Assembly (NCBI RefSeq): GCF_042649825.1
Contig: NZ_JBHSAB010000019.1
Location: 1-64,000, forward strand
DNA: 64,000 nt
DNA from: Legionella_C dresdenensis
GTDB taxonomy: Bacteria; Pseudomonadota; Gammaproteobacteria; Legionellales; Legionellaceae
Direction: 5' to 3'
The notes beneath the pieces are model-generated. The model did no database searches and was not told the DNA's origin. It saw only the letters and a list, made by a program, of their open reading frames with translations. Below are positions 53,493-62,711 of the stretch, piece after piece; the first letter of the stretch is position 1; every line of letters starts with the position of its first letter. A program made the position numbers and the translations under genes.

Positions 53493-54689
53493 ATGAGTCT
53501 TAAAAATTTTTTCAATTCAGGTAATTTACCAGGTACTATCTTAAAGGATCTAAATTATTTTTTACATTTTATGCAGGAAAATAGATTTAAGACCACTGGT
53601 AAAAAAGGGTTATTACCAAATCATTGTTTGCCTATAATCAACTCAAATATGAGTCATCCATTAAAGTTAACACTGAAGCGGGAGCAGCAACTATCTTACC
53701 CTCATATTAATGCGCTTTACTTATTAACAAGAAATCTTGGCCTTATCCATATAGAACAAATTAAAAACAGCCGATTTTTGACGGCTAACAATGAGGTGAT
53801 AGCGGTATGGAATAACCTGACCGAAATAGAACAATACCTTAATTTAATGCAAGCCTGGCTGTTTTATTGTGACGAACGTCTAATCTCTAAAGGGAAAAAA
53901 TCCAGTTTTCCAAGTATATTGGATACTGTTTGCTATTTTTTAAAGATACGCTTGGAGCAAGAGTGGAAGATTAAAAACACTAACCAGCAAAAATGGGAAT
54001 TTTACGCTACCCCACCATACAGTATTGCTCTAATGGAAATGTTTGGTTTCATTGATATTACTGATAATGAACAACACACCGAATCATGGCTGATTTCTAA
54101 CATCACTGTAAATAATTATGGGAAATCCTGGGCGAATCTGTTGAATAAATTTAAGAGATTGGAAGATGAATCAGATTTTTGTATACATAGGGAATCAAAC
54201 GATGATAAATCTGCAAAGCAGTTTTATCAAGAACTAAGTTCTATGGCTCCTCAATGGCAGTCCCTTTTTAGACCGCCAAAAAAGGTAACAGAAGAAGGTA
54301 TGCACTTTTTTAAGGTATCTCTTTCTAAAGATGTATGGCGCAGGATCAGCATCCCAGGTATAGAAACATTGGATGTTTTAGCCAGTTTTATATTACATGT
54401 ATTTAAATTTGACGAAGACCATCTGTATCAATTTACCTATACGGATAAATTTGGCTCTTTACAAACTATCGAGAGTGGCGATAAATATTTTTGGATAACA
54501 GCCTCCCCCAACGAAGTAAAAATTGGTGATATAGATATTTTTATAGGTGATTCATTAGAGTTTTTATTTGATTTCGGTGATTGCTGGCGATTCAATGTTC
54601 AGCTTGAACAAATTGATAATAGTTCTAAGAATAAGAAAATAAAACTTATTGAGTCAGCCGGGAGAGCGCCCAGGCAATATACCTATTAA
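53493..54689 (+). CDS. pRiA4b ORF-3-like domain protein
   Basis: The N-terminal 270 residues are unrecognised and helical. The C-terminal part is the plasmid pRiA4b ORF-3-like domain: FKVSLSKDVWRRISIPGIET, ASFILHVFKFDEDHLYQFTY and LEFLFDFGDCWRFNVQLEQI, ending GRAPRQYTY. This domain occurs in many plasmid and transposon proteins with unknown role. The gene has no partner nearby. Confidence 0.8.
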   Translation: MSLKNFFNSGNLPGTILKDLNYFLHFMQENRFKTTGKKGLLPNHCLPIINSNMSHPLKLTLKREQQLSYPHINALYLLTRNLGLIHIEQIKNSRFLTANNEVIAVWNNLTEIEQYLNLMQAWLFYCDERLISKGKKSSFPSILDTVCYFLKIRLEQEWKIKNTNQQKWEFYATPPYSIALMEMFGFIDITDNEQHTESWLISNITVNNYGKSWANLLNKFKRLEDESDFCIHRESNDDKSAKQFYQELSSMAPQWQSLFRPPKKVTEEGMHFFKVSLSKDVWRRISIPGIETLDVLASFILHVFKFDEDHLYQFTYTDKFGSLQTIESGDKYFWITASPNEVKIGDIDIFIGDSLEFLFDFGDCWRFNVQLEQIDNSSKNKKIKLIESAGRAPRQYTY

Positions 54690-54895
54690 GCTATCAGGCG
54701 CAACAGAGTGTTGGACTTTACAGCGCAACTTACACTGATTTAATTAAGCATAGGTTGGGCTAAACGACGTGCAGCCCAACATTCCTTTGATAAACCTTGA
54801 TTACGCATTGTGATCAAAGTTTCATTTTGATGGCACAACTGCTATGTTCAATTAATCCAACCTTCAATTGCATAAAATGGAACCTACAAAATTAA

Positions 54896-55108
54896 GTGAG
54901 AAACCAATTTACTGAACGCATGCAGGAAATGAATGCCCTGATTCTTGATTATCCAGTACAAAATTCCTTAACAGGCTCAATGCGGAAAAAAGCAAAAGAA
55001 ATTGATAATATTGAATTCATGTCCTTGTGGGCAGGGCAGTCATCGACACTATGTAGAAATATAGCAGCGGGCGAATTAGTAAATTTATTGATGCGAGAGA
55101 TGGGATAA
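54896..55108 (+). pseudogene. nitronate monooxygenase, C-terminal remnant
   Basis: The fragment RNQFTERMQEMNALILDYP, then QNSLTGSMRKKAKEIDN and EFMSLWAGQSSTLCRNIAA corresponds to the end of nitronate monooxygenase (2-nitropropane dioxygenase), including the typical FMSLWAGQ. The N-terminal FMN-binding barrel is missing, so the gene is dead. Confidence 0.75.
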
Positions 55109-55157
55109 GGTAATCGTAGCCTTGATACAGCACAAGCTTAATCAAGGCCGGAGTTCA

Positions 55158-56039
55158 TTATGATGAATATGAATTTGTAGTGATGATGGAATCCTTAAGA
55201 TGCAAGGCTTCAACCAAATTATTATATTCAATCACACTATGCGGGGCCGCCCACCAATGAAGCTGATGACGTTTTTGTTTGCAGATTTTCTCAATCTGAT
55301 TTAAGTAATCATCTTTATTGATCTGGTTACTCTGATCTTTAAGCGTATCAAGAAGATTGTGTAATGATTTAACTTTTTCTGAGCCTGAACCAGAGGTTTT
55401 ACGGCCTTTATTACCTGCTTCAATGTTATTAATTAAACTGGTAACTAATGTAATCAACCTTCTGCGTTCGTCCGTTAGTTCAACTAATTCGTTTACAAAA
55501 TCATTAAGCTCTCTTCTATTGGTTAAATTATCGCCAACAGCCAGAATCTCAATAAAGGCAGGGATAATTTGATAAATATTTTTAACAGAAGGGATAATGC
55601 TCTCTTTATGGGATGCGTTATAATCTGTTGTGCTCGGCTCACCAAACTGAATAGTGCTGTGCATTAATAATAAATTAAGCTGATGGCCATTTAAAACTAT
55701 TTTTTGAGAACCCATCAATGCCTCCTTGCCAGGCTCAATGACGGGTGCTTGCATGATCGCTTTAAGTAACCTGGCTGATTTTTCCTCATCAAACCATAAC
55801 GTATCAGGTGTAGTAGTTAGCAGCGCTTTTTCTTCATCGCTTAAATCATCTGAATCATTAAATTCTGCTGCGGGGTTACGAACTTCGCATTGGAATTGTT
55901 CAATTAAAAATTCTTGTAAAGCTTGATCTCTTTCCTTGTCTATTAACCTAATGCTACAGGAAAATTGTGCACGGCCGCTTTTTAAACTATTGCCGTTATG
56001 ATTCTCAGTCTCAGGTAATTTAAAATCAATGCTTAGCAT
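55158..56039 (-). CDS. hypothetical cytosolic protein, 293 aa (effector-like)
   Basis: The ATG at 56039 (MLSIDFKLPE) has GGGAG upstream. The protein is soluble, with DERRRLITLVTSLINNIEAG, a Lys/Ser-rich linker and a helical end (DYLNQIEKICKQKRHQL). No domain is recognised. The style (orphan, hydrophilic, mid-sized, low-complexity joins) resembles type IV secreted effectors of this group, but that is only an inference. Confidence 0.5.
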   Translation of the reverse strand: MLSIDFKLPETENHNGNSLKSGRAQFSCSIRLIDKERDQALQEFLIEQFQCEVRNPAAEFNDSDDLSDEEKALLTTTPDTLWFDEEKSARLLKAIMQAPVIEPGKEALMGSQKIVLNGHQLNLLLMHSTIQFGEPSTTDYNASHKESIIPSVKNIYQIIPAFIEILAVGDNLTNRRELNDFVNELVELTDERRRLITLVTSLINNIEAGNKGRKTSGSGSEKVKSLHNLLDTLKDQSNQINKDDYLNQIEKICKQKRHQLHWWAAPHSVIEYNNLVEALHLKDSIITTNSYSS

Positions 56040-56104
56040 AGTAACTCCCAAATTATACACCAATAAAGCAATATTATAACATAATGCTCAAGTTAATTCC
56101 ATAA

Positions 56105-56398
56105 TTACCCTTGCGCTACATCGATGCTACGAAGAAGAAACGGATCGGCTATTATTTTTTCTTTTTCACATCGAGATAATCCTTTAATATAACGCTCTAC
56201 TTTCAGAGCAGTTATCTTACCTTCCGGGATTTCCCAGGCTTGTGCAATTTTTATCGGTTTAAAACTACGCGTATATTTGCACTTACCTGTACCATCAACA
56301 TGTGAGCGATAGCGTTTTTCCAAATTGTTGGTATAGCCGGTGTAATAGGTATTATTTTCGCAAAGTAAAATATATACCCAATAATTTGGCGATGACAT
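56105..56398 (-). CDS. GIY-YIG nuclease-fold protein (YhbQ-like)
   Basis: The ATG at 56398 (MSSPNYWVYILLC) is preferred, since the family begins here. The motif WVYILLCENNTYYTGYT contains the GIY-YIG equivalents (VYI and YTG), followed by Arg (RYRSH) and Glu in LKVERYIKGLSRCEKEKII. These small proteins of the UPF0213 group have single-domain nuclease folds of unclear role. The length of 97 residues is typical. Confidence 0.85.
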   Translation of the reverse strand: MSSPNYWVYILLCENNTYYTGYTNNLEKRYRSHVDGTGKCKYTRSFKPIKIAQAWEIPEGKITALKVERYIKGLSRCEKEKIIADPFLLRSIDVAQG

Positions 56399-56584
56399 TA
56401 ATATTTCTCTGTTCAATACAGATTTCCAAAGCTTATCAGATAACAATTAATTGCCATAATATTATTTATCATCATTTTGAGGATCATGAATAATGGGAGA
56501 AATATGTTTCCAATGCTGGATTGTCTCTTCCAAATATTCATTGTGTGCTAAAGCAGTCATGTTCACTCCTTCCACTTATCTTCG

Positions 56585-56755
56585 GCTTTGTTGTATAAAT
56601 AGTACTGTCATTCCCGCGAAGGCGGGAATCCATGTCTCAAGTTAGCTCCTAACTTTGTTTGATGGATGGATCCCCGCCTTCGCGGGGATGACAAATGGCC
56701 GGCTTGATTATTTTACATACAATCAAACTTTCCCAAATGATTTATTCAACAAAGC
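56585..56755. repeat. MITE-like element, 171 bp, with 16-bp inverted ends and REP-like core
   Basis: The ends GCTTTGTTGTATAAAT (56585-56600) and ATTTATTCAACAAAGC (56740-56755) are inverted copies with one mismatch. Inside are two GC-rich palindromes, TTCCCGCGAAGGCGGGAA (56611-56628) and TCCCCGCCTTCGCGGGGA (56671-56688), each flanked by GTCAT/ATGAC. The layout is that of a non-autonomous transposable element carrying a REP-like unit. It encodes nothing. Confidence 0.8.
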
Positions 56756-56855
56756 TCTTATCTTCTGGCGCCTGCCTAACCATATGAAAAAATACTTTAA
56801 ATGTATATACTAAGTATTTATCTGGCAAACGTTCAATTCTAGGTGGTTATAAGAT

Positions 56856-57317
56856 ATGAATAAAGTAAAACTATCCGATATTATTAATGCGCTTGAGTTT
56901 CAATTTGATGAAAGCAGTTCCTTTATTGATAAGCGAACAAATGAAGTTTGTGTCATATCTGATGAGGAATTATCTTATGCGGAAGATGGCAATGATGATT
57001 ACCCGGGATGGATGGAAGAAAATATCGCGATAGCAAAAGCCTACCTGGAGGATGACTCAAATTTTATTGCACTGCCCTTACAAGAAGAGGTTAATGAATA
57101 TCGAATAATGGAGAATTTTGCTAATTCAATAACAGACAAACACAATCAGGATAAACTTTTCATCGCGTTAAGCGGCAAAGGTGCATTCAGAAGGTTTAAA
57201 GATACGGTTAATTTTCTTGGAATTGCTGATGGTTGGTACAAATATCGAGACGATCAATATAAAAAATTTGCCCTTGAATGGTGCGAGATGAACGGGATTG
57301 AAGTTAGTGATAATTAA
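56856..57317 (+). CDS. UPF0158 family protein
   Basis: This 153-residue protein shows the family layout: VKLSDIINALEFQFDESSSF, then FIALPLQEEVNEYRIMENFA and GKGAFRRFKDTVNFLGIADG, ending with YKKFALEWCEMNGIE. Members are small, acidic and of unknown function. It stands before the aminopeptidase gene on the same strand with about 60 bp between. Confidence 0.85.
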   Translation: MNKVKLSDIINALEFQFDESSSFIDKRTNEVCVISDEELSYAEDGNDDYPGWMEENIAIAKAYLEDDSNFIALPLQEEVNEYRIMENFANSITDKHNQDKLFIALSGKGAFRRFKDTVNFLGIADGWYKYRDDQYKKFALEWCEMNGIEVSDN

Positions 57318-57375
57318 AACTGCATTGTAGCTTGCTATCTTATTCACGGATCTGCGGCATTGCGAGGTATGAAGT

Positions 57376-58152
57376 ATGGCAGTTACTATTAAGTCAGCGG
57401 AAGAAATTGGAAAAATGCGTATTGCCGGCCAACTTGCAGCGCAGGTTTTGGAAATGATTGAGCCATATGTCCGGGCCGGAATAACAACGGATGAATTAAA
57501 TACCCTTTGCCATAATTTCATTATTAACCAACAACATGCAATACCGGCACCGCTTAATTACAATGGCTTTCCGAAATCAATTTGCACATCAGTAAATCAT
57601 GTTGCCTGTCATGGCATCCCTGACGATGAGGCATTAAAAGATGGCGATATCATCAATATAGATGTCACGGTGCTAAAAGATGGCTATCATGGCGATACCA
57701 GCAAAATGTTTTTTATTGGCACACCTTCTTCACAAGCTGAGGAATTGGTGCGGGTAACTCAGGAATGTCTTTACAAAGCAATTTTATTAGTTAAACCGGG
57801 CATTCGCTTAGGCGATCTGGGCTATGCTATCCAAAAGCATGCAGAAAGACATAGCTTTTCGGTAGTACGTGATTATTGTGGTCATGGTATTGGTAGAGAT
57901 TTTCATGAGGAACCCCAAATCCTGCATTATGGTATTCCAAACACAGGCATGACTCTTGAAGCAGGAATGACTTTTACCATTGAGCCAATTATTAACCTTG
58001 GGAAACAGCATACCAGGCTTTTACGGGATCAATGGACGGTTATTACCAAAGACCATAGTTTATCCGCGCAATGGGAGCATACCGTATTAGTCACTGAAAC
58101 CGGGTTCGAAATTTTAACCTTGCGCCGTGAAGAAACTTACTTATTGACTTAA
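57376..58152 (+). CDS. type I methionine aminopeptidase (copy 1)
   Basis: This enzyme removes the N-terminal Met from nascent proteins. The metal ligands are visible: Asp96 and Asp107 (DIINIDVTVLKDGYHGD), the His of YCGHGIG, Glu in FTIEPI and Glu in QWEHTVLV. Residues 74-79 (NHVACHG) contain the substrate-site His. Its 258 residues match the single-domain E. coli type. It converges on a second gene of the same family, with a hairpin between the stops. Confidence 0.92.
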   Translation: MAVTIKSAEEIGKMRIAGQLAAQVLEMIEPYVRAGITTDELNTLCHNFIINQQHAIPAPLNYNGFPKSICTSVNHVACHGIPDDEALKDGDIINIDVTVLKDGYHGDTSKMFFIGTPSSQAEELVRVTQECLYKAILLVKPGIRLGDLGYAIQKHAERHSFSVVRDYCGHGIGRDFHEEPQILHYGIPNTGMTLEAGMTFTIEPIINLGKQHTRLLRDQWTVITKDHSLSAQWEHTVLVTETGFEILTLRREETYLLT

Positions 58153-58159
58153 TAGCCTG

Positions 58160-58180
58160 GTTGGGTCTGGACGACCCAAC
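58160..58180. terminator. bidirectional hairpin between convergent map genes
   Basis: GTTGGGTC (58160-58167) and GACCCAAC (58173-58180) make an 8-bp stem with a 5-base loop between the two stops. Similar GTTGGG/CCCAAC hairpins occur near 54755 and 60316, so it belongs to a dispersed family. Confidence 0.65.
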
Positions 58181-58185
58181 GTGCA

Positions 58186-58980
58186 TCAATCTTTAAGAGA
58201 TTCCAGCAATCCTTTTTCCTCTTCCCTTAATGTTAAAATTTCGACTCCGGTTTTGGTGACTAATAAGGTGTGTTCCCATTGTGCGGAAAGCATGCGATCT
58301 TTAGTCAGCGCGATAGGCCAGCCATCCTTTTCAATGTGTTTAACAGTAGCTTTGCCCTGATTGATCATAGGTTCAATAGTAAAGGTCATGCCCTCTTCCA
58401 AAACGGCGCCCGTACCTGGTTTGCCATAATGCATAACCTGAGGGTCTTCATGCATTTTTTGCCCAATACCGTGGCCGCAGTATTCACGTACTACTGAATA
58501 ATGATTTTTTTCGGCATGCTGCTGGATAGCGTGGCCAATATCTCCTAAGGTTGCTTTGGGTTTAACTGCCAAAATCCCTTTATACAAGCATTCTTGCGTT
58601 ACTTTAACCAGACGCTGGGCATGAGCCGGTGTTTCGCCTATGCAAAACATTTTACTGCTGTCGCCGTAATAGCCATCTTTAATAACCGTGACATCAACAT
58701 TAATAATGTCGCCTTTTTTTAATACCTGAGTTGCTGAAGGCATGCCATGACAAATAACATGGTTAAGCGAAGTATTCACGGCATAAGGATAATTATATTG
58801 ACCTTTGCTGCCTGGAATTGCGTTTAACGTATCGACAATATAACGCTCGCAAAAATCATTAACTTCCATGGTTGTTAAACCCGGTTTAATAAATTCAGTT
58901 ACCGCTTCCAAGACCTGCGCAGTCAAACGCCCTGCTATTCGCATTTTTTCAATTTGTTCCGGTGTTTTGACTATTATCAT
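58186..58980 (-). CDS. type I methionine aminopeptidase (copy 2)
   Basis: This is a second complete enzyme of 264 residues: Asp96/Asp107 in DIINVDVTVIKDGYYGD, His in YCGHGIGQKMH, Glu in FTIEPM and QWEHTLLV. It differs from copy 1 at many positions (for example SKGQYNYPYAVNT instead of APLNYNGFPKSIC), so it is a paralogue rather than a recent duplication. Both appear active. The reading is away from queF, with a DnaA-box cluster between. Confidence 0.92.
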   Translation of the reverse strand: MIIVKTPEQIEKMRIAGRLTAQVLEAVTEFIKPGLTTMEVNDFCERYIVDTLNAIPGSKGQYNYPYAVNTSLNHVICHGMPSATQVLKKGDIINVDVTVIKDGYYGDSSKMFCIGETPAHAQRLVKVTQECLYKGILAVKPKATLGDIGHAIQQHAEKNHYSVVREYCGHGIGQKMHEDPQVMHYGKPGTGAVLEEGMTFTIEPMINQGKATVKHIEKDGWPIALTKDRMLSAQWEHTLLVTKTGVEILTLREEEKGLLESLKD

Positions 58981-59164
58981 AATTAAACCAACTAGCGAAA
59001 TATATGCCCTAAAATAGATCTATTTTACCTTAACTTGTATCCATCCTGCCAGCGCTAAATCGATGGTTTAATAAACTACTAATTCCAGAAGCACCTTGAA
59101 CAGTGATCAGCCATCCAATCAAAACCCGCCCTAATCCTGAGATATCTAAAGGCTATACACAGTG

Positions 59165-59303
59165 TTATCCACAGAAAATGTGGATAATTCGAGGTGGTAA
59201 TAACCAACTGAACCTTGTAAATCGCCTTTGCTGGCTTGGATTTAAGGGTAATTTCCCATAACAGGCAACAAATAAAATGGATTGGATAAAAAACTTATCC
59301 ACA
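59165..59303. promoter_or_regulatory. cluster of three perfect DnaA boxes
   Basis: TTATCCACA occurs at 59165-59173, inverted at 59179-59187 (TGTGGATAA) and again at 59295-59303. An AT-rich stretch follows at 59340-59405. Three exact matches in 140 bp are not expected by chance. The cluster could titrate DnaA, regulate the flanking genes, or be part of a replication origin. The intergenic region (58981-59458) holds no gene. Confidence 0.7.
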
Positions 59304-59458
59304 GGCAGTGGATTTAGAAAAGAACTTCTCGGAACTGAATTTTATCAGATAAATAATTAAATGTAAGTCTTGACTTTAATTTTCTTAGTTTATTCTATTA
59401 AGGTTTTCATTGTGAGATCGTGTACAATCGTTATTATGGAATAGGGGAGTTAAATACC

Positions 59459-60313
59459 ATGAGTGATTTTGTATTAAAAAAACACCAATCAGCAAATGAA
59501 TCCGAGTTAGGTAAAAAATCGGATTATGATTCTACTTATAATCCTGATAGGCTTTATCCTCTTTCCAGAATGGGCAAACGTCAGGAAATCGGAGTTGATC
59601 CGGATCATCTGCCTTTCATTGGTTATGACTGTTGGAATCATTATGAAGTTTCATGGCTGAATGAAAAAGGAAAGCCGATGGTGGGAATTGGAGAAATTTA
59701 TTACGATTGTAATTCGCCCAAATTAATCGAATCCAAATCATTAAAACTTTATTTTAATTCCTTTAATAATACCCGAATAAAATCCGTTGAAGAGTTGGAA
59801 AATATTGTAAAAAAAGACTTGTCAGAGCGGGTTGAAGCACCGGTTTTTATTAAAATTTATCCCCTGGAACAAACCAGGAACTTTGCGGCAGCACAGGCAG
59901 TCAGCGGCGAATGCATTGATCATCTTGATATCGAATGTTCAGTTTATCTGGTTGAGCCTGCTTTTTTGAGCATTGAAGATGAAATAGTAGAGGAAGTATT
60001 ATATTCTGATCTGTTAAAATCAAATTGCCTGGTTACTAATCAGCCCGATTGGGGAAGTGTGCAAATCGCGTATAAAGGAAAAAAAATTAACCGCGAAGGT
60101 TTGTTGAAGTATCTGGTATCCTATCGCAATCACAATGAATTTCATGAGCAATGTATTGAGCGCATTTTTGTCGATATTATGAATCATTGTAAGCCAGAAT
60201 TTTTAACTGTCACCGGTCGTTATACCAGACGCGGCGGTTTGGATATTAACCCGTGCCGCGCAACAAAAAATGCAAATATTGACCAGAAAAATCACCGTCT
60301 GATACGCCAATAA
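59459..60313 (+). CDS. queF: NADPH-dependent 7-cyano-7-deazaguanine reductase QueF
   Basis: QueF reduces preQ0 to preQ1 in queuosine biosynthesis. This is the bimodular (284-residue) type of E. coli: catalytic Cys190 in LKSNCLVTNQPDWGS and Asp197 keep the E. coli numbers, and the NADPH/substrate segment SKSLKLYFNSFNNTR is in the N-terminal half. The start at 59459 has GGGGAG upstream; an earlier in-frame start lacks one. No preQ1 riboswitch was recognised before it. Confidence 0.93.
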   Translation: MSDFVLKKHQSANESELGKKSDYDSTYNPDRLYPLSRMGKRQEIGVDPDHLPFIGYDCWNHYEVSWLNEKGKPMVGIGEIYYDCNSPKLIESKSLKLYFNSFNNTRIKSVEELENIVKKDLSERVEAPVFIKIYPLEQTRNFAAAQAVSGECIDHLDIECSVYLVEPAFLSIEDEIVEEVLYSDLLKSNCLVTNQPDWGSVQIAYKGKKINREGLLKYLVSYRNHNEFHEQCIERIFVDIMNHCKPEFLTVTGRYTRRGGLDINPCRATKNANIDQKNHRLIRQ

Positions 60314-60315
60314 AA

Positions 60316-60338
60316 TGTTGGGACGTTTCGCCCCAACA
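60316..60338 (+). terminator. hairpin after queF
   Basis: TGTTGGG (60316-60322) pairs with CCCAACA (60332-60338). There is no long T-tract, but its place right after the stop fits a terminator. It belongs to the GTTGGG/CCCAAC hairpin family of this window. Confidence 0.55.
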
Positions 60339-60373
60339 CTACTAATTATCATAAAATCCGCATAGGGGACTGA

Positions 60374-61153
60374 TTAAGCTGTTGCCGCTCTTTCTTGTCC
60401 AGTACAAATAGCGTTATTAGCGAAAACAAAGAAATCATGAAACAGGGCAACAGGTATAGTAATTAAAGTAAGCAAAGCGCAAAAAGGTAAGGTTAGTAAA
60501 AATAATGCTGCAATAGCGGCATAACATGGAACTCTCATAACCGGGTTATCAGGCAAAGAGATACTGCCAAGCGTCATAGAGGGTGTGCAGGAGAAAAAAG
60601 CAGCTTTACCTAGCCAATATTTATCTGAATTTTCTTTAATTTCATGAGGGTTTGTAGAGTTTATATTAAAACTTTGCGCTTGATTTGCCCTAAATCTTGC
60701 AAGGCCTGGATCTATCTTATTTGCCCTATAAGTACTCATGGTTAAAATAGATTTTGATGGCTGTTCGCCTACTTTCATAACATGAAAGTACACATTACCA
60801 CGTTTTACCTCATTAAAAAATGCATCAGGAAAATCACCTGCCTGAACCGATAAACAGCTTTCAAACCATCTTTTAGTTAATTGACGTTCATACGCTTGAT
60901 AATCTTTGGGTTGAAATAAAATAAGATAGGGTTTTGGTGCATTTGATCGAAATTTCCTGCTTCTTTCGTGCAATACCCCGTCAAGTTGAGCAAAAAAAAC
61001 ATCAGATTGATAACCGAATTTGGACATAACAAAAATAGACTCCCAAGTACATTTATCAGGATCTACTTTATCAAAAACATTTTCCCATTCCTGAACTTTA
61101 TAAGTGACAGGACCTATAATTTCATTCCATTGTGATTTCCGGCTGCCAGGCAT
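60374..61153 (-). CDS. hypothetical protein with C-terminal membrane hairpin (effector-like)
   Basis: The first 200 residues are soluble (SQWNEIIGPVTYKVQEWENV, PYLILFQPKDYQAYERQLTK) and a hydrophobic pair of helices near the end (YAAIAALFLLTLPFCALLTL, ITIPVALFHDFFVFA) precedes a short tail. Such membrane hairpins are common in Legionella effectors that attach to the host vacuole. I recognise no catalytic motif. Effector status is an inference. Confidence 0.5.
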   Translation of the reverse strand: MPGSRKSQWNEIIGPVTYKVQEWENVFDKVDPDKCTWESIFVMSKFGYQSDVFFAQLDGVLHERSRKFRSNAPKPYLILFQPKDYQAYERQLTKRWFESCLSVQAGDFPDAFFNEVKRGNVYFHVMKVGEQPSKSILTMSTYRANKIDPGLARFRANQAQSFNINSTNPHEIKENSDKYWLGKAAFFSCTPSMTLGSISLPDNPVMRVPCYAAIAALFLLTLPFCALLTLITIPVALFHDFFVFANNAICTGQERAATA

Positions 61154-61379
61154 GCCTTACCCCATATGGCTCTAAATATCAGATCAGTATACTCATTTAA
61201 TATTAAGGTTTTATTAATTTTACTAATGCCCTTTTGCGAGCGCTTTGTACCGGACAATTTTGAAAGTCGTCCAGCCATCATCAAGTCTAAATCCAACCCC
61301 AAAAGAACAAATAATACTCAACAAAAATAATTTATGTTATTCTTGTCCGCAAAATGGTTATATTTAAATCATAGGTGAT

Positions 61380-62612
61380 ATGATGTTGTTTGAAGCAGGC
61401 TTAAAACTCAAATTAAAACCCATTATTGAGATTCCGCCCCCAGAAACCGTGAATTTTGCCTTTCGGCAGCCCAGCGGTGGTTTGATGGTTGAAAAAATAT
61501 CACTTGATGAGCTGCAAAAACGCACAGGACAATCATTTCATTGGGCAGAAACTGTTTGGGTTCCTGAAGATGAGAAATTTCCCCAAACTCCTCCACTTCC
61601 AGAAATTGATCAACAACAATTGCTGGCTTGGATTAATGAAGTGCAAACAAACCGACAAAAATTAGCCATTATCAAAGTTAATGATGTTGTCGGATATGGT
61701 GTAATCGCACTGGAAGATCTTGCTCCCGACACAAGAGTCAGCTTTTATGCCGGATTATTTCATACAAGGTTGCTTGATATAGTCAAGCTCTCAGAAACAA
61801 GCCCGCTGGAAAGCTTGCAGAACATGTCTTTTTCTTCGCCTTATGTTCTTGTCCGGCAAGGAAGTAAATTATTCTGCCTTAACCGTATCACTGAAACCGT
61901 CAGTGAGGCTGGTTTTACAGCTGAACAACTCCATTTGTTTGATGCCGAGTTACAACCCTCTTTTGAAGTTCAATCCCTTTTATGCAGAGACAACGCAAGG
62001 ATTAAACCCCTGCTTAAACAGATTGAAGCATTGCAAGATGATTATGGATTAGCATTTAATCTGACCTATGCGCTAAGCGCTCAAAACTACAGAAATTATC
62101 TGGCTTTTATGTCGCATGGTATGCCAATACAAAACCCATTATTCTGGCGACCTGACGAACCCTGTTTAAAGGACTTCCATCCCGTTAATCCACTCATTTC
62201 ACAGGCAGATTGGCACCGTCAGTTAACGGTTGCCAATGTCAGTTATAATAATGGGGTAAGTACATTTAATAATGTTCCATTTATTTTCTTTAAAACAGAT
62301 GGAGCTGTCGCCGCAGGCTCACTGTTAAATTGGCATTATGGCATTTCATTTTGGCTAAACCGAAAAATTCCTCCTGCTATTTTGAAATTGGATGGCAGCA
62401 TCGTTGAACCGGCGACTTATAATTGTAAACATTCCCGTCATGGACAATTTTTTACACCGGCGACAGCAGTAACGTCCGCAACGGCACCGACCATTGCACT
62501 GGCAGAGTCAAAGAGACGGTTTTCAGGCGGTTTTTTCCCTAACCAGCCTGAGCAAACTACTAAAACATTCTCCGCAGGGATGACAAATTCTCCAGTAATC
62601 CCTTTCCTTTAA
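61380..62612 (+). CDS. SET-like domain protein (putative effector)
   Basis: The segments GYGVIALEDLAPDTRVSFYA (residues 105-125) and, later, NVSYNNGVSTFNNVPFIFF with DGAVAAGSLLNWHYGISFW resemble the start and the end of a SET domain, with a long insertion between. SET domains methylate lysines; here the RFxNHSC-type motif is altered (ANVSYNNG). The C-terminus is encoded by a palindromic repeat (see 62595-62711), so the original end may differ. No partner genes. Confidence 0.5.
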   Translation: MMLFEAGLKLKLKPIIEIPPPETVNFAFRQPSGGLMVEKISLDELQKRTGQSFHWAETVWVPEDEKFPQTPPLPEIDQQQLLAWINEVQTNRQKLAIIKVNDVVGYGVIALEDLAPDTRVSFYAGLFHTRLLDIVKLSETSPLESLQNMSFSSPYVLVRQGSKLFCLNRITETVSEAGFTAEQLHLFDAELQPSFEVQSLLCRDNARIKPLLKQIEALQDDYGLAFNLTYALSAQNYRNYLAFMSHGMPIQNPLFWRPDEPCLKDFHPVNPLISQADWHRQLTVANVSYNNGVSTFNNVPFIFFKTDGAVAAGSLLNWHYGISFWLNRKIPPAILKLDGSIVEPATYNCKHSRHGQFFTPATAVTSATAPTIALAESKRRFSGGFFPNQPEQTTKTFSAGMTNSPVIPFL

Positions 62613-62711
62613 AGGCTTTTTGCAAACCCTCAGATGCCAGGGATGGCATCTGGGAGCGTCAGGATGACTTCATGCGTGTTTGCAAAAAGCCTTTAAAGGA
62701 AAGGGATTACC
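62595..62711. repeat. long inverted repeat, 33-bp arms, overlapping a gene end
   Basis: The arm 62595-62627 (GTAATCCCTTTCCTTTAA...) and its complement at 62678-62711 match with one extra A. A second inner hairpin (AGATGCC/GGCATCT) lies in the loop. It may be a terminator-like structure or a MITE. The last codons and stop of the SET-like gene lie in its left arm. Confidence 0.75.

Noticed and set aside
59300..59458. preQ1 riboswitch before queF
   Set aside because: I could not find a small H-type pseudoknot with the expected stem and A-rich tail. The DnaA boxes explain part of the region better.
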